Below, piece after piece: positions 9,101-17,127 of a stretch of DNA of 46,613 bases (position 1 is its first letter; each line of letters opens with the position of its first letter). The notes below the pieces were generated by a model. The model saw nothing but the letters and a program-made list of their open reading frames with translations, did not search any database and was not told where the DNA came from. The position numbers and the translations under genes are program-made. This DNA is from CAKSQF01 sp051868045 (GTDB taxonomy: Bacteria; Bacillota; Clostridia; Oscillospirales; CAG-272), in assembly GCA_051868045.1 (NCBI GenBank), contig JBJDZN010000008.1, forward strand, positions 1-46,613. Reading direction: 5' to 3'.

Positions 9101-9199
9101 CTGGAGGAAGAGGGCGTTGAGCTTCCCGTCAAGGACAACAGCGTTACCCTGACCGTCAAGCCTTTCGAGATTATTACCCTGAAGGTCACGAGAAAGTAA
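6146..9199 (+). CDS. GH38 alpha-mannosidase (class II), cytoplasmic
   Basis: This 1017-residue enzyme should hydrolyse terminal alpha-mannose from oligosaccharides with retention, using a zinc-bound active site. The zinc motif GHSHIDTAW lies at 241-249 (H244, D246), the nucleophile segment WLPDVFGYS at 353-361 (D356), and a third zinc-site segment HGDGGGGPT begins at H457. An N-terminal beta domain precedes the catalytic barrel and a long beta-rich half follows, normal for bacterial family members of about 1000 residues. No signal peptide is visible, so it should act in the cytoplasm on imported sugars. The ATG at 6146 is chosen because TTTTGGAGG lies just upstream; reading further upstream crosses the assembly gap. 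A strong terminator follows immediately. Confidence 0.93.
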   Translation: MNYIQERIEQELHEISRRILVRSVKIENVLCAPTDYKGPGHTPPADDDPVWIPQTPGCLKNMPAGGSKTEYGEYHAWFKARITIPEDMKGKCLELKVASPRHSNPQHIVYLDGHIIQGSDSNHETFPIDSEVDGYDLLVYTFAGRPEQLFLQAELLQIDEDTRTLYYDIRVPFDVMRFLPFEGKEYCQIRTALNNTINLLDLRTRGTEEYRNSVKAALNYIQKEFYGKICGKQMANVVCVGHSHIDTAWLWPFRQTIEKCQRTFSTVVNMMKEFPEYHFFNSQPQQLAYVKEHDPELYAEIKELVKEGRWQVDGGMWIEADCNLPSGESFVRQLILGKTFLREEFGVESNILWLPDVFGYSAALPQILQKAGVTRFVTSKISWNETNTLPCDVFNWQGIDGTEILSYFLTAQDYDPREKLRNGTTYNGDISAKQIRGTWERFQQKELHGEVINTFGHGDGGGGPTREMVEIGRRLEKGVPGCPTVTFDSAGNFLDRLEKDVQGNRFLPKWVGELYLEYHRGTYTSIAKNKRNNRKSEFLYEDTELTSVLDNVLLGSEYPKATLHDGWEKICLCQFHDVIPGSSIKEVYDDSDVIYADLQAKANELRTASEGRIASAIATKGGVLVFNPNSFTDSEPVKVGDRTIYAENIPAKGYKVVPVSDADVSGVRINESSRILENRYVKVKFDKNYNISSIYDKKAKREVLPKGEKANRLTAYEDIPRAWDAWEITNYYTEKSWNLDEVTSVRTIVEDGRAGFEIVRPFQKSTVSQKVTLSSYDGRIDFATTADWKNDHILLKTAFPTTITSDKATYDIQYGSVERPTHYNTSWEQAKFEVCAHKYADLSEYGFGVAILNDCKYGHDIHGGVIRLSLIKSATHPNPAADKEVHHFTYSILTHQGDYRSAGVIRQAYALNNPMSGMEIGGQEGTLPESYSLVSVNKENIFIEAVKQAEKDQDIVVRLYDAFHATSTPTVTFGFDVAKVQSTNLLEEEGVELPVKDNSVTLTVKPFEIITLKVTRK

Positions 9200-9210
9200 C
9201 AGAATATGGC

Positions 9211-9251
9211 AAAATCTCCTCCCGCCGTTTTTTTCGGCGGGAGGAGATTTT
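9211..9251 (+). terminator. Intrinsic terminator after GH38
   Basis: A perfect 17-base inverted repeat (9211-9227 with 9235-9251) has a T7 loop, a GC-rich core (CCTCCCGCCG) and a T-rich 3' arm. It ends the GH38 transcript. Confidence 0.85.
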
Positions 9252-9336
9252 ATTGGTGCCTATAGGAAAACTCCGGCGATCCTGATCATTGCCGGCAATC
9301 TTTTTTGAAATTTTATAAAAAATTTTAAAAAAGGTA

Positions 9337-9365
9337 TTGACAATCAATATATTGTATGATATAAT
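9337..9365 (+). promoter_or_regulatory. Consensus sigma-A promoter of the SPFH gene
   Basis: TTGACA (9337-9342), a 17-base spacer and TATAAT (9360-9365) match consensus at every position. The spacer contains the palindrome CAATATATTG (9345-9354), a possible operator. Confidence 0.85.
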
Positions 9366-9403
9366 TTGGTTACATTCAAAAAAAGAAAGGTAAGGAAAAA
9401 ATC

Positions 9404-10366
9404 ATGGCAAACAATCATACAACCTACGCTTATTCAAGCAAAAGACCCTCCGGACTCAGCGGAAAGAAGTTGGGACTTCTGGTGGGAATCGGCATTGCCG
9501 TCATCGCCGCCATCCTTTTGGCAGTGAACTGTACCACCTCGGTACCCACGGGGTATACCGGTATCGTCACCACCTTCGGAAAGGTGGAGGACTACATTCT
9601 GGATGCGGGACTGCATTTCAAGGCACCCTGGCAGAAGGTGGTCAAAATGGACAACCGGAACCAGAAAGGCACCGTGGATCTGATGGCATTCTCCCAGGAC
9701 ATCCAGCAGGTGGACATCCGCTATACCGTCAACTACCAGATCGAGAAGGAGAACGCCCAGAACATCTATCGCTCCATCGGCGTCAGCTACTATGACACGG
9801 TCATGTACCCCCGCATTGAGGAAGCCGTCAAGAGCTGTGTTGCCCAGTACACCGCAGAAACCCTGCTGGAGATGCGGAACACCCTGTCCGACGAAATCTA
9901 CCAAATCCTCAAGGAGGATCTTTCCCAGTACAATATCGTCATCATCAGCACCTCTATTGAGAACATCGACTTCTCGGATGCTTTCACCGATGCAGTTGAG
10001 GCAAAGCAGGTTGCCGCCCAGAACAAGCTGAAAGCCGAAATCGAGCAGCAGCAGGCCATTATGGAGCAGACCGCAGCAGCAGAGCGTGCCGTCATTCAGG
10101 CAAATGCGCAGGCGGAAACCGCCAAGATCGCCGCAGAGGCCGATCTGGAGATCACCAAGATTCAGGCGGACGCTGCCGAGTATGCCGGTCAGAAGGATGC
10201 CGCCGTCAACGAGGCAATTGCGGGATCCATGACCGATCAGCTTCTCTATTATTATTACATCACAACCTGGGACGGAAAGCTCCCCGAGTCCTACGTTTCC
10301 TCTGAGGAATTCCTGTCCATCTTCCGGATTCCCACCGGCGGACAGAACAGTACCGATGAAGAGTAA
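9404..10366 (+). CDS. SPFH/prohibitin-family membrane protein
   Basis: This 320-residue protein has a single N-terminal membrane segment (about residues 23-41), then an SPFH/band-7 domain beginning VPTGYTGIVTTFGKV, and an alanine- and glutamate-rich coiled coil at about 205-275 (EAKQVAAQNKLKAEIEQQQA and following). This is the prohibitin/HflC-type order. Such proteins form oligomeric rings or scaffolds in the membrane that organise proteases and other complexes. It lacks an HflK partner or NfeD gene nearby and has its own perfect promoter and terminator, so it is probably a single-gene unit with a housekeeping or stress role. The specific partner is unknown. Confidence 0.88.
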   Translation: MANNHTTYAYSSKRPSGLSGKKLGLLVGIGIAVIAAILLAVNCTTSVPTGYTGIVTTFGKVEDYILDAGLHFKAPWQKVVKMDNRNQKGTVDLMAFSQDIQQVDIRYTVNYQIEKENAQNIYRSIGVSYYDTVMYPRIEEAVKSCVAQYTAETLLEMRNTLSDEIYQILKEDLSQYNIVIISTSIENIDFSDAFTDAVEAKQVAAQNKLKAEIEQQQAIMEQTAAAERAVIQANAQAETAKIAAEADLEITKIQADAAEYAGQKDAAVNEAIAGSMTDQLLYYYYITTWDGKLPESYVSSEEFLSIFRIPTGGQNSTDEE

Positions 10367-10440
10367 GCCGACCGGTTCGACCTTCGCTCTTTCTCTGCCC
10401 TTCTGATTCATTTTCCTTTCATCAAAACCCATGACGGGTT

Positions 10441-10473
10441 TCAGGGGGACTTTTCCTGAAAAAGTCCCCCTGA
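10441..10473. terminator. Bidirectional terminator between SPFH and TetR genes
   Basis: A 14-base inverted repeat (10441-10454 with 10460-10473, arm TCAGGGGGACTTTT) with a five-base loop sits between two convergent genes. A similar hairpin occurs at 42295-42326. Confidence 0.7.
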
Positions 10474-10490
10474 TTTCATATCGTTTTCAC

Positions 10491-11141
10491 TTACAGCAAA
10501 CACTCCAGTTCGGAAAAATCGACGTCCAGACTGCGGGTCATGCCTTCCAGGCTGTGAATGGCATTGGCACGGGCAAGAATACCGAGTTCTTCAAGCGTAA
10601 TCCCCCGGCTGTCCTCCAGCCAATTCAGATAGAGGGCGAAAACCCCCGATATCATCTGCAAAATTCCAAGTTCCAGAACGGCACGGTCATGAGCGGGCCA
10701 GTCGGGGACGTCCTCCGACAAAATCCGAAGAATTTCCGACTTGAACGCCTCTCCTGCCTTCTGAATGAAGTAGGTATAGGCACCCGATCGGATAAACAAC
10801 CGGATAAAATCCAGATTATCAATAAAAAAGCGGTTGACTTTGTCAAAAAATTCGTGCCGATGCTCTGAGGACGGCTCCCGAAGGCGTCGCATTACCGAGA
10901 TCAGACCGCCGATCACCGAATCTTCGCACCCGGCGATGACATCTTCAATGTTTTTGTAGTGAAGATAAAAGGTCTTGCGGTCAATCTGCGCCCGATGGGC
11001 AAGCTCGGTCACACTGATGGAACTCAGTTCCCTGTCCTCCATCATCTCAAACAATGTCGTGACAATGGCACGTTTGGTTCTGGCAGTACGCCGATCCCCC
11101 TTTTGTCCGTATTCCTCTGCCAGATAACCGCTGACGTCCAT
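10491..11141 (-). CDS. TetR/AcrR-family transcriptional regulator
   Basis: The 216-residue protein has an N-terminal helix-turn-helix at about 43-63 (ISVTELAHRAQIDRKTFYLH), the canonical TetR DNA-binding pattern ending in the F-Y-x-H-Y/F motif, followed by an all-helical ligand-binding and dimerisation region. It is transcribed divergently from the ABC exporter gene, and a perfect inverted repeat (11220-11241) overlaps that gene's -35 element. The arrangement suggests it represses the exporter and perhaps itself, with release by an unknown effector. ATG 11141 follows a GAGGA ribosome site. Confidence 0.92.
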   Translation of the reverse strand: MDVSGYLAEEYGQKGDRRTARTKRAIVTTLFEMMEDRELSSISVTELAHRAQIDRKTFYLHYKNIEDVIAGCEDSVIGGLISVMRRLREPSSEHRHEFFDKVNRFFIDNLDFIRLFIRSGAYTYFIQKAGEAFKSEILRILSEDVPDWPAHDRAVLELGILQMISGVFALYLNWLEDSRGITLEELGILARANAIHSLEGMTRSLDVDFSELECLL

Positions 11142-11219
11142 TTTTTACATTCCTCTTTCTTTTCAAAATAGCTCAAAACACATCAATGACAGCTTGTTTT
11201 TCAATAAATTCCGATATTG

Positions 11220-11241
11220 TTTACAATTTCCTTCTTGTAAA
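11220..11241. promoter_or_regulatory. Candidate TetR operator
   Basis: TTTACAA and TTGTAAA form a perfect 7-base inverted repeat separated by eight bases. The right arm coincides with the -35 hexamer (11235-11240) of the divergent exporter promoter, a position from which a TetR dimer would block RNA polymerase. The symmetry is seen; binding is inferred. Confidence 0.65.
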
Positions 11242-11263
11242 TGCCAACTGTTGATATTATAAT
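11235..11263 (+). promoter_or_regulatory. Sigma-A promoter of the ABC exporter
   Basis: TTGTAA (11235-11240), a 17-base spacer and TATAAT (11258-11263). The -35 lies inside the candidate TetR operator. Confidence 0.75.
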
Positions 11264-11320
11264 ACACAAGTGTGGAAAAGTCAACCGCTTTTTTGCAAAA
11301 AATTGAAAGGAAAAAACGAA

Positions 11321-14209
11321 ATGCTCAGTCTGAAAGGAATCGTCAAAAGCTATGTTACGGGGGATACCACCGTTACGGCTTTGAAAGGAATCGACCTGGA
11401 ATTCCGCAAAAGTGAGTTTGTCTCCATCTTGGGACCCTCCGGATGCGGGAAAACCACTCTTTTGAATCTTATAGGAGGCTTGGATCGCTACGATGAAGGC
11501 AACCTGTCCATCAAAGGAAAATCCACCCACAATTTCAGCGACCGGGATTGGGACAGCTACCGCAATCACTCCATCGGCTTTATTTTCCAATCCTACAACC
11601 TGATTCCTCACCAGAGCGTGCTTGCCAATGTGGAACTGGCACTGACCCTGTCGGGCGTGTCAAAATCGGAGCGTCGAGCCAAAGCCATCGCCGCACTGGA
11701 AAAGGTGGGACTGGGCGATCAGATTCATAAACGACCCAATCAGATGTCGGGCGGTCAGATGCAGCGTGTCGCCATTGCGAGAGCCCTGGTCAACGACCCC
11801 GAAATCATCCTGGCAGACGAGCCCACCGGTGCCCTTGACAGCATAACCTCGGTTCAGATCATGGAGATTCTCAAATCCATCTCTCATGAAAAGCTGATCA
11901 TCATGGTCACCCACAATCCCGAGCTAGCCGAAACCTATTCCTCCCGGATCATCCGGCTGTCCGACGGTCAGGTGGTGGATGACAGCAATCCCTACCTTCC
12001 CGATAAGGCAGAGGACCCCGACCTTCCCGCCGACCCGAAAAAGGAAAAGGCACCCAAAGAAAAGAAAAATCGGACCTCCATGTCCTTTCTGACCGCCCTT
12101 TCCCTGTCCATGAACAACCTGCTGACCAAAAAAGGACGCACCTTTCTGACCTCCTTTGCAGGCTCCATCGGAATCATCGGAATTGCACTGATTCTCTCCC
12201 TGTCCAACGGAATTCAGCTTTTCATCAACCGGGTTCAGGAGGACACCCTGTCCTCCTACCCCATTACCCTGTCGGATCAGACGATGGACTACACCTCCAT
12301 GATGACTGCCATGATGGGAACCACCTCTTCCGTAGGCGATCACTCGCTGGATGCCATCTACTCCAATACCATCATGTTCGACATGATGAACATCATGCTT
12401 TCCGAAATGAAGACCAACAATCTCGCCGCCTTCAAGAGTTATCTGGACTCCATTGAGTCCGATCTGAACGATCAAAAGCTGATCAACGACATCCAGTACG
12501 GCTACGATCTGAATCTGAGCATCTATGATCCGGACACCGATGCGGGAATCACTCCGCTGGGAATGCACATTTTCTACGAATTGCTGTACGGGAACATGGC
12601 AGCTCAGATGTCCTCCCTGCAAGCCGGTCCGTCCATGAGCATTTTCACCGAGATGATCGACAACGAAGAGTTGATAAGTTCTCAGTATGACATCCTGGCA
12701 GGTCGGATGCCCGCCTCCTATGACGAGTTGGTTCTGGTGGTAAACAAAAACAACGAAGTCGCCGACATGGCACTGTACGCTCTGGGACTTAAGGATCAGG
12801 ATGAACTTCTGAAGATCATGGAGGCGGCAATGAAGGGAGAAACCTTTGAGGTCAACCCCACCACCTTCACGTACGATCAGATTCTTTCCACCACCTTCAA
12901 GCTGATTCTTCCCAGCGATTACTATGTCAAGAGTGAAAACGGAACCTGGAGCTACATCGGAGACGATGACTTCGCCATGAAGACCGTCATTGACAACGGC
13001 ACCACGCTGAAAATCGTCGGCATCCTGCGTCCCTCTGAGGATGCAGTATCCTCCTCCATAGGCGGAACCATTGGCTACACCTCCGCACTGACCCGTGAAA
13101 TCATCAACCGCACCAATGCCTCCGATCTGATCCGGGAGCAGGCGGAAAATCCCGATACCGACATTCTGACCGGACTGCCCTTCCCCACCGGAAACGAGCC
13201 TGTCCACGACAACGCCTACAAGGTCAGCACCATTCTGAAGTACATGAACGGACTCTCCTCCATGGAGCGTGCCGATCTTTACAAGAAGATCGTGACCTCC
13301 GAGAGCATCACCAAATACACCTTTTCGTCCCTGTCCGTGGATGCCATGCGGGCAATTCTCATGAGCGGCGGCGATCAGATGACAACGGTTCCCACCATGT
13401 CTGACGAGGAGGTCATCCAGATGTTCGGACAGTACCTGGACTACATTGTCACAATGGCGGTTCAGACATCCGAGGCGGCACTGGGTGCCATGACCAACGA
13501 TCAGATGGCAGAGGGACTTACCGAATATCTGGAATCCTCCGACGAAGGACTGCTGGTCCTGATCTACGACAGCTTCATGCCCACCGAGCTTTCAAAATCC
13601 AGCTATGATGAAAACATGACTGCCTTCGGTCTGTTGGATCTGGATAATCCCTCCTCCATCAACATCTATCCCAAGGATTTTGATGCCAAGGAGGTCCTGA
13701 CCCAAATGATCAGCGATTACAATGAGGACGTAGAGGAACAGGACAAAATCGCCTACACCGACTACATGGAGCTGATGATGTCATCCATTTCCACCATCAT
13801 CGGTTTTGTCTCCTATGCCCTGATCGCCTTTGTTTCCATTTCACTGGTAGTGTCCGCCATCATGATCGGCATCATTACCTATATTTCGGTTCTGGAACGC
13901 ACCAAGGAGATCGGTATCCTCCGTGCCATCGGTGCATCCAAACGGGACATTTCCAGAGTTTTCAACGCCGAGACCTTCATCGTGGGACTGGCGGCAGGCA
14001 TCATCGGCATTCTGGTCAGCCTGATTCTCTGCATTCCCATCAATCTGATTATCGAGGCACTTGCCGATGTCAGCAATATTGCCGTCCTGCCTGTGGGCGG
14101 AGCCATCATTCTGATTGCCATCAGCGTCATCCTGACTCTGGTTGCCGGATTGGTTCCCTCCCGTATGGCGGCAAAGAAGGATCCCGTCATCGCTCTGAGA
14201 AGCGAATAA
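11321..14209 (+). CDS. MacB/FtsX-type ABC exporter, ATPase fused to permease
   Basis: A 962-residue single-chain transporter. The N-terminal nucleotide-binding domain has Walker A GPSGCGKTT at 38-46, signature MSGGQMQRVAIARAL from 142 and Walker B IILADEPTGALD from 162. A charged lysine/proline linker follows. One membrane helix (near 270-295, GIIGIALILSLSNGIQ) is followed by an extracytoplasmic domain of roughly 500 residues, then three C-terminal helices of the FtsX type. Relatives export or expel antimicrobial peptides, lipids or lipoproteins by mechanotransmission. The divergent TetR gene suggests inducible resistance. The ATG at 11321 is chosen for the GAAAGGA site upstream; an upstream in-frame codon lacks one. 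Confidence 0.92.
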   Translation: MLSLKGIVKSYVTGDTTVTALKGIDLEFRKSEFVSILGPSGCGKTTLLNLIGGLDRYDEGNLSIKGKSTHNFSDRDWDSYRNHSIGFIFQSYNLIPHQSVLANVELALTLSGVSKSERRAKAIAALEKVGLGDQIHKRPNQMSGGQMQRVAIARALVNDPEIILADEPTGALDSITSVQIMEILKSISHEKLIIMVTHNPELAETYSSRIIRLSDGQVVDDSNPYLPDKAEDPDLPADPKKEKAPKEKKNRTSMSFLTALSLSMNNLLTKKGRTFLTSFAGSIGIIGIALILSLSNGIQLFINRVQEDTLSSYPITLSDQTMDYTSMMTAMMGTTSSVGDHSLDAIYSNTIMFDMMNIMLSEMKTNNLAAFKSYLDSIESDLNDQKLINDIQYGYDLNLSIYDPDTDAGITPLGMHIFYELLYGNMAAQMSSLQAGPSMSIFTEMIDNEELISSQYDILAGRMPASYDELVLVVNKNNEVADMALYALGLKDQDELLKIMEAAMKGETFEVNPTTFTYDQILSTTFKLILPSDYYVKSENGTWSYIGDDDFAMKTVIDNGTTLKIVGILRPSEDAVSSSIGGTIGYTSALTREIINRTNASDLIREQAENPDTDILTGLPFPTGNEPVHDNAYKVSTILKYMNGLSSMERADLYKKIVTSESITKYTFSSLSVDAMRAILMSGGDQMTTVPTMSDEEVIQMFGQYLDYIVTMAVQTSEAALGAMTNDQMAEGLTEYLESSDEGLLVLIYDSFMPTELSKSSYDENMTAFGLLDLDNPSSINIYPKDFDAKEVLTQMISDYNEDVEEQDKIAYTDYMELMMSSISTIIGFVSYALIAFVSISLVVSAIMIGIITYISVLERTKEIGILRAIGASKRDISRVFNAETFIVGLAAGIIGILVSLILCIPINLIIEALADVSNIAVLPVGGAIILIAISVILTLVAGLVPSRMAAKKDPVIALRSE

Positions 14210-14279
14210 GAGTAAGCAATGCCACCAGTTTTGGTATGTTGATTTTTGGAAAAAATCAAAATGAATTTGTTTTTTTCGC

Positions 14280-14308
14280 TTGACAAACGGGGGAAAGTAT
14301 GATACTAT
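14280..14308 (+). promoter_or_regulatory. Sigma-A promoter of the glutaminase-A-like gene
   Basis: TTGACA (14280-14285), a 17-base spacer and TACTAT (14303-14308). Just upstream an AT-rich hairpin (TTGATTTTT...AAAAATCAA, about 14239-14260) may end the exporter transcript. Confidence 0.7.
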
Positions 14309-14346
14309 AACCTCAGTAAAATTTTTACTTGAAAGGAAAAAATCCT

Positions 14347-16299
14347 ATGAAACTCAGACCCCCATCAGTTCCTCTGATTACCATTGACCCTTATTTTTCG
14401 GTTTGGTCTTCCGCCGACAAGCTGACCGATTCCACCACCGAGCATTGGACCGGTAAGCCCAATACCATGCTGGGCATTGCCAATATTGACGGAACAGACT
14501 ACATCTTCATGGGCGTTGCCAACAAGCCGCTGCCCAAGATGGAGCAGATCTCCCTGAACGTGACCGCTCTTTCCACCGAATACAAGTTTGCGGCTGCCGG
14601 CATCGAGATGACCGCTCTCTTCTCCACTCCCCTGCTTCCCGATGATTACTACTACTTCACCCGCCCCATCAGCTATCTGAAGGTGAACTACACCTCCACC
14701 GACGGCAAGGAGCACAAGGTCAAGATCACCGTTAAAGTATCCGAAGAAATCTGCCTGGATTTCAGAGGAATCGGCAAGGTCGAGACCGAAATCCTCGATC
14801 AGGGCGAAATCGCAACCGCAAAGATCGGCAACAAGGAGCAGAGAGTTCTTGCCCGCAGAGGCGACGACATCCGTATCGACTGGGGTTACTTCTATCTGTC
14901 CGTTAAGGGCGGCAAGACTTATGTGGAGGAAATCCCCATGGCGTTCCGTGAAAGAGAGCGTCACGGCAAGTCCATCTTCATGACCTTTGTCTGCGCCGAA
15001 AAGGAAATCGGATGCCCCAAGTGCGGTGCCATGTTCACCTTCGCTTATGACGACATCGAGTCCATGGTTTACTTCGGCGATCATCTGAAGTCCTACTGGA
15101 ACAAGGACGGTGCCAAGATTACCGATGAGATCGTTAAGGCATTCGGCGACTACAACGAAGTTATGGAGAAGGCAAACGCATTCTCCGCAAAGCTGGCAGC
15201 AGATGCCGAGGAAGCCGGCGGCAAACACTATGCCGAGATGCTGGAGCTGGCATACCGTCAGGTCTGCGCCGCTCACAAGCTGGTTCTGGACAAGAACGGC
15301 GATATTCTCTACATTTCCAAGGAGTGCCACTCCAACGGCTGTGCCGCAACGGTGGACGTTTCCTATCCCTCCATCCCCATGTTCCTGCTCTACAATCCCG
15401 AGCTGGTTGTGGGTATGATGAGACCCATTATCAAGTATGCCCGCTCCGATGAGTGGTCAAAGAAGCTGAAGTTCGACTTTGCTCCCCACGATGCCGGACA
15501 GTATCCCCACGTCAACGGTCAGGTTTATGCCGACAACAACATCGACGGACAGATGCCCGTTGAGGAATGCGGCAACATGATCGTCATGGCTGCGGCTTCT
15601 GCCATTGCCTCCGGCGACGTTTCCTATGCAAAGGAAAATCTGGACCTTCTGGAAATGTGGGCAAACTACCTGCTGAAATACGGCGCAGATCCCGCAAATC
15701 AGCTTTGCACCGACGACTTTGCAGGACATCTGGCACACAATACCAACCTGTCCCTGAAGGCAATCTCCGGCATTATCGGTCTGGGACTGCTGTACAGAAT
15801 GATGGGCGACGAGACCAAGGCAGCCGATTACCTTGCCAAGGCAAAGGAACTGGCAGCTGACTGGGCAGTTCGTGCCTCCAACGGCGACGGCTCCTACCGT
15901 CTGGCATTCGACCGTCCCGGCACCTTCTCCATGAAGTACAACATCGTTTGGGATAAGCTGTTCGGTACCGACGTTATGGATAAGAGCGTCATCGCATCCG
16001 AGGTCGCTTCCTACAAGGAAAAGACCTATCCCTACGGACTGCCTCTGGACAACCGCAAGTCCTACACCAAGTCCGACTGGCTGGTATGGACGGCAACGCT
16101 GGCAGAAGATAAGGAAACCTTTGAAGAGATGATCGAGCCTCTTTGGAAGGCATACAACTATTCCGAGTCCCGTTGCCCCATGACCGACTGGTATTGGACC
16201 GTTACCGCCAACCAGGTTGGTTTCCGTCACAGATCGGTACAGGGCGGTCTGTTCATCAAGCTGCTGGAAGCATCCGGCAAAATGAAAGTCGGCAAATAA
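14347..16299 (+). CDS. Glutaminase-A-like protein (DUF4964/DUF5127/DUF4965/DUF1793 type)
   Basis: The 650-residue protein starts with the family signature LRPPSVPLITIDPYFSVWSS and HWTGKP, continues with a beta domain of the DUF5127 type and ends in an (alpha/alpha)6-like region containing DFAGHLAHNTNLSLKAI, typical of DUF4965, and the DUF1793-type C-terminus. Fungal members include a secreted glutaminase, but most bacterial members have no proven substrate; the fold is that of glycoside-hydrolase-like toroids. No signal peptide is present, unlike the secreted members, so it should be cytoplasmic. The ATG at 14347 follows GAAAGGA; an in-frame TTG at 14329 overlaps that site and is rejected. 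Given the two mannosidases in the window, a glycan substrate is as plausible as glutamine. Confidence 0.82.
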   Translation: MKLRPPSVPLITIDPYFSVWSSADKLTDSTTEHWTGKPNTMLGIANIDGTDYIFMGVANKPLPKMEQISLNVTALSTEYKFAAAGIEMTALFSTPLLPDDYYYFTRPISYLKVNYTSTDGKEHKVKITVKVSEEICLDFRGIGKVETEILDQGEIATAKIGNKEQRVLARRGDDIRIDWGYFYLSVKGGKTYVEEIPMAFRERERHGKSIFMTFVCAEKEIGCPKCGAMFTFAYDDIESMVYFGDHLKSYWNKDGAKITDEIVKAFGDYNEVMEKANAFSAKLAADAEEAGGKHYAEMLELAYRQVCAAHKLVLDKNGDILYISKECHSNGCAATVDVSYPSIPMFLLYNPELVVGMMRPIIKYARSDEWSKKLKFDFAPHDAGQYPHVNGQVYADNNIDGQMPVEECGNMIVMAAASAIASGDVSYAKENLDLLEMWANYLLKYGADPANQLCTDDFAGHLAHNTNLSLKAISGIIGLGLLYRMMGDETKAADYLAKAKELAADWAVRASNGDGSYRLAFDRPGTFSMKYNIVWDKLFGTDVMDKSVIASEVASYKEKTYPYGLPLDNRKSYTKSDWLVWTATLAEDKETFEEMIEPLWKAYNYSESRCPMTDWYWTVTANQVGFRHRSVQGGLFIKLLEASGKMKVGK

Positions 16300-16381
16300 A
16301 TTCAAACAGACCCCCTGAAACGGGAATAAAAACCACGTTTTGGGGGAATCTGTAAAAAATCATCCAAACGGAGGTAGAATT

Positions 16382-16921
16382 ATGGAACTCAAAGGCAGTA
16401 AAACCGAAATGAACCTGCTTGCAGCATTCGCAGGTGAAAGCCAGGCGTACACCAAGTACGGCTATTATGCTTCCAAAGCCAAGAAGGACGGTTATCAGCA
16501 GATTGCCGCTATCTTCGAGGAAACTGCAAAGAACGAGAAGGAACACGCAAAGATCTGGTTCAAGCTCCTGCATGACGGCGATATTCCCGGCACGCCGGAC
16601 AATCTTGCCGATGCAGCCGCAGGCGAGAACTACGAATGGACCGATATGTACGACGGATTTGCCAAGCAGGCAAGAGAAGAGGGCTTTACCCGCATCGCTT
16701 ATCTGTTTGAAGCCGTCGGCAGAATCGAAAAGGAACACGAGGAGCGTTATCGCAAGCTGATTTCCAACATCGAAGAGGGCATCGTCTTCTCAAGAGACGG
16801 CGACAGAATCTGGCAGTGCTCCAACTGCGGTCACATCGTGATCGGCAAGAGTGCGCCTGAGGTATGCCCCGTTTGCGCCCATCCCAAGGCATATTTTGAG
16901 ATCAAGAAGGAAAATTATTGA
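16382..16921 (+). CDS. rbr: Rubrerythrin
   Basis: This 179-residue diiron protein reduces hydrogen peroxide in anaerobes. The ferritin-like four-helix part has E19 and two ExxH pairs (E52-H55 and E116-H119) as metal ligands, and the C-terminal rubredoxin domain has CSNC (146-149) and CPVC (162-165) for the FeS4 centre. All expected ligands are present. The ATG follows ACGGAGG with good spacing. It lies about 80 bases after the glutaminase-like gene with no obvious promoter between, so read-through is possible. It supports an anaerobic lifestyle. Confidence 0.96.
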   Translation: MELKGSKTEMNLLAAFAGESQAYTKYGYYASKAKKDGYQQIAAIFEETAKNEKEHAKIWFKLLHDGDIPGTPDNLADAAAGENYEWTDMYDGFAKQAREEGFTRIAYLFEAVGRIEKEHEERYRKLISNIEEGIVFSRDGDRIWQCSNCGHIVIGKSAPEVCPVCAHPKAYFEIKKENY

Positions 16922-16939
16922 TTTTCGAGGATCAAAAAG

Positions 16940-16967
16940 CAGCCCCTTCTGAAAAAACAAGGGGCTG
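16940..16967. terminator. Hairpin after rubrerythrin
   Basis: CAGCCCCTT pairs with AAGGGGCTG across a ten-base loop. There is no T run on the plus side; a five-T run follows on the minus side, so alone it would terminate leftward transcription better than rightward. Confidence 0.5.
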
Positions 16968-17013
16968 TAAAAGAAAGCATCTATAAAAAACGCGAATCGG
17001 CAAATGGATAGGA

Positions 17014-17064
17014 AAACCCAACCTAAAGCAGGTCAAAATACTTGCTCTTGGTTGGGTTTTTTGT
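17014..17064. terminator. Bidirectional terminator between convergent genes
   Basis: AAACCCAACC (17014-17023) pairs with GGTTGGGTTT (17050-17059), followed by a T run on the plus strand and preceded by As. It separates rubrerythrin from the convergent antiporter. Confidence 0.7.
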
Positions 17065-17127
17065 TATACATTTCTGCAACCGGGACTTTTTTACAGCCCC
17101 AACAAATTCAATCTTCCGATAATATCC

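Noticed and set aside
16940..16967. Strong rightward terminator of rubrerythrin
   Set aside because: The hairpin is followed by TAAAAG on the plus strand, not a T tract; the hairpin at 17014-17064 is the better terminator.
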